Of a stretch of 64,000 bases of DNA, positions 63,292 through 64,000 are shown piece after piece. The DNA comes from Brevundimonas sp. Leaf363. GTDB lineage: Bacteria > Pseudomonadota > Alphaproteobacteria > Caulobacterales > Caulobacteraceae. A program made the translations under genes and the position numbers. How positions within the stretch are numbered: the stretch's first letter is position 1; every line of letters begins with the position of its first letter. Where the stretch lies: contig NZ_LMPZ01000002.1 in NCBI RefSeq assembly GCF_001424025.1, positions 62,001 through 126,000 of the forward strand, read 5' to 3'. The notes below the pieces were generated by a model. That model saw only the letters and a program-made list of their open reading frames with translations, was not told where the DNA came from and did not search any database.

Positions 63292-64000
63292 TCAGGCGGG
63301 CAGGGCGCGGCGGCAGGCGTCGACCAGCCGGTCGACGTCCGCCGTGTCCTGATAGAGGCCGAAGCCGAAGCGGATGACGTCGTCCCGCACATCGGTCACG
63401 ATCTCGGCCGCCAGCAGGGCCGCACGCCAGCGCTGGGCGTCCGGGTGTCGCAGGGCGAGGAAGCGCGCGCGCGGCGCGTCGCCTTCGACAGAATTGAGCA
63501 CCTCTGCGCCGGCTAGTTCGCCTGCTTCAGGCAAGGCCGACTGGAGCCGCGCCGCCAGGCCGCGCGCATGGTCGGCGACGGCGGCCGTGTTCAACCCGGC
63601 CTCGTCCAGCATCCGTCGCACCGCGTTCAGACGGTAGAGGGCGGTGAAATCCATCGTGGCGCCCCAGAACCGGCCGCCGTCGGTGCGATAGCCGACACCG
63701 CCCGGCGGACCAGCCAGGTCGCCGAACTCGGCGAACCAGCCTGTCACGACCGGTCGCTCGCAGAACCCCGGCGGCGCGTGAAGGAAACACGCGCCTTCGC
63801 CCGCCATGGCGTATTTGTATCCGCCGGAAACGTAGAAGACGCGGTCCGCCACGGCCCTCAGATCGGTCGGGGTCGCCATGAAGCCGTGGTAGCCGTCGAC
63901 CAGGACCCACGGCCCCTCGGGCCGCGCCAGCGCCGCGAGATCCTCGATCCGGTCGAACAGGCCGCCTGTGCGGAAGAAGACCTGACTGACAACGATCCAG
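63292..64000 (-). CDS. Class V aminotransferase-fold PLP protein (5' end cut by window)
   Basis: C-terminal ~235 codons of a PLP-dependent enzyme of the class V (cysteine desulphurase/kynureninase-like) superfamily. The frame runs to the window edge (63999) reading WIVVSQVFFRTGGLFDRIED then VLVDGYHGFMATPTDL, with the Asp-x-x-His pyridine contact in DGYH and the Schiff-base Lys in SGGYKYAMAGEG. The short frame starting at 63879 is not a real start. A convergent gap of 11 bases separates it from the Pro-rich protein. Substrate unknown. Confidence 0.88.
   Translation of the reverse strand, partial: WIVVSQVFFRTGGLFDRIEDLAALARPEGPWVLVDGYHGFMATPTDLRAVADRVFYVSGGYKYAMAGEGACFLHAPPGFCERPVVTGWFAEFGDLAGPPGGVGYRTDGGRFWGATMDFTALYRLNAVRRMLDEAGLNTAAVADHARGLAARLQSALPEAGELAGAEVLNSVEGDAPRARFLALRHPDAQRWRAALLAAEIVTDVRDDVIRFGFGLYQDTADVDRLVDACRRALPA

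Overview
The window is a high-GC alphaproteobacterial chromosome segment, almost entirely housekeeping. It most likely comes from Caulobacterales (Brevundimonas-like). The best lineage marker is a full-length DivL at the left edge, the Caulobacter cell-fate kinase homologue with tyrosine in place of the phospho-accepting histidine. Supporting signs are the lptC-lptA-lptB / rpoN-hpf-ptsN block, the aroA-cmk-rpsA-ihfB block, CgtA/ObgE, and a five-gene F1 ATPase operon without F0 genes.

Layout: 0-4 kb divL, a zincin-type metalloprotease and a WecG/TagA glycosyltransferase. 4-11 kb tRNA-Leu, RNase D, the LPS transport operon lptCAB with a small EF-hand membrane protein, a signal peptidase I on the other strand, then rpoN, hpf and ptsN. 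11-13 kb small heat-shock protein plus DUF1150 partner, tRNA-Ala and a zinc-ribbon protein with an acidic tail. 13-19.3 kb aroA, a toxin-antitoxin pair, cmk, rpsA, ihfB, mscL and rpsD. 19.3-30 kb accessory genes: small lipoproteins, an OYE reductase, an HxlR regulator divergent from VOC/SRPBCC genes, a TMEM43-like protein, a 3D-domain protein, S1/P1 nuclease, TrmJ and YnfA. 30-36.5 kb an OmpA-type lipoprotein, glyoxalase I, glutathione-dependent formaldehyde oxidation (frmA, VOC, fghA), sodB and an MBL-fold lipoprotein. 36.7-44 kb a GH39 glycosidase, a GNAT-like protein, a TonB-dependent receptor without visible signal peptide, and a Mur ligase divergent from an LD-carboxypeptidase. 44-49.6 kb an aspartate-family locus. 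49.6-53.3 kb YibQ, RppH, thioesterase and phosphoesterase. 53.3-58.3 kb atpHAGDC. 58.5-64 kb TerC, glutaminyl cyclase, ObgE and a truncated class V aminotransferase.

The most interesting locus is 44.0-49.6 kb. A shared ~600-bp control region separates thrA-thrB (leftward) from metX-metB (rightward). The thr side carries a readable threonine attenuator: a 20-codon leader peptide with seven Thr codons, an 8-nt antiterminator segment and a terminator just before thrA. The met side carries a SAM-I riboswitch. ThrA is an aspartate kinase-homoserine dehydrogenase fusion with no room for ACT domains, so control of the homoserine branch point appears to have moved from allostery to RNA. The second notable locus is a RelE/HigB-type toxin-antitoxin pair inserted between aroA and cmk, with a near-perfect palindrome over a promoter and stop/start overlap with cmk.

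Dispersed long inverted repeats (104-194 bp, several with a hairpin in each arm) fill at least seven intergenic gaps. No phage, insertion sequence, CRISPR array or biosynthetic cluster was seen.
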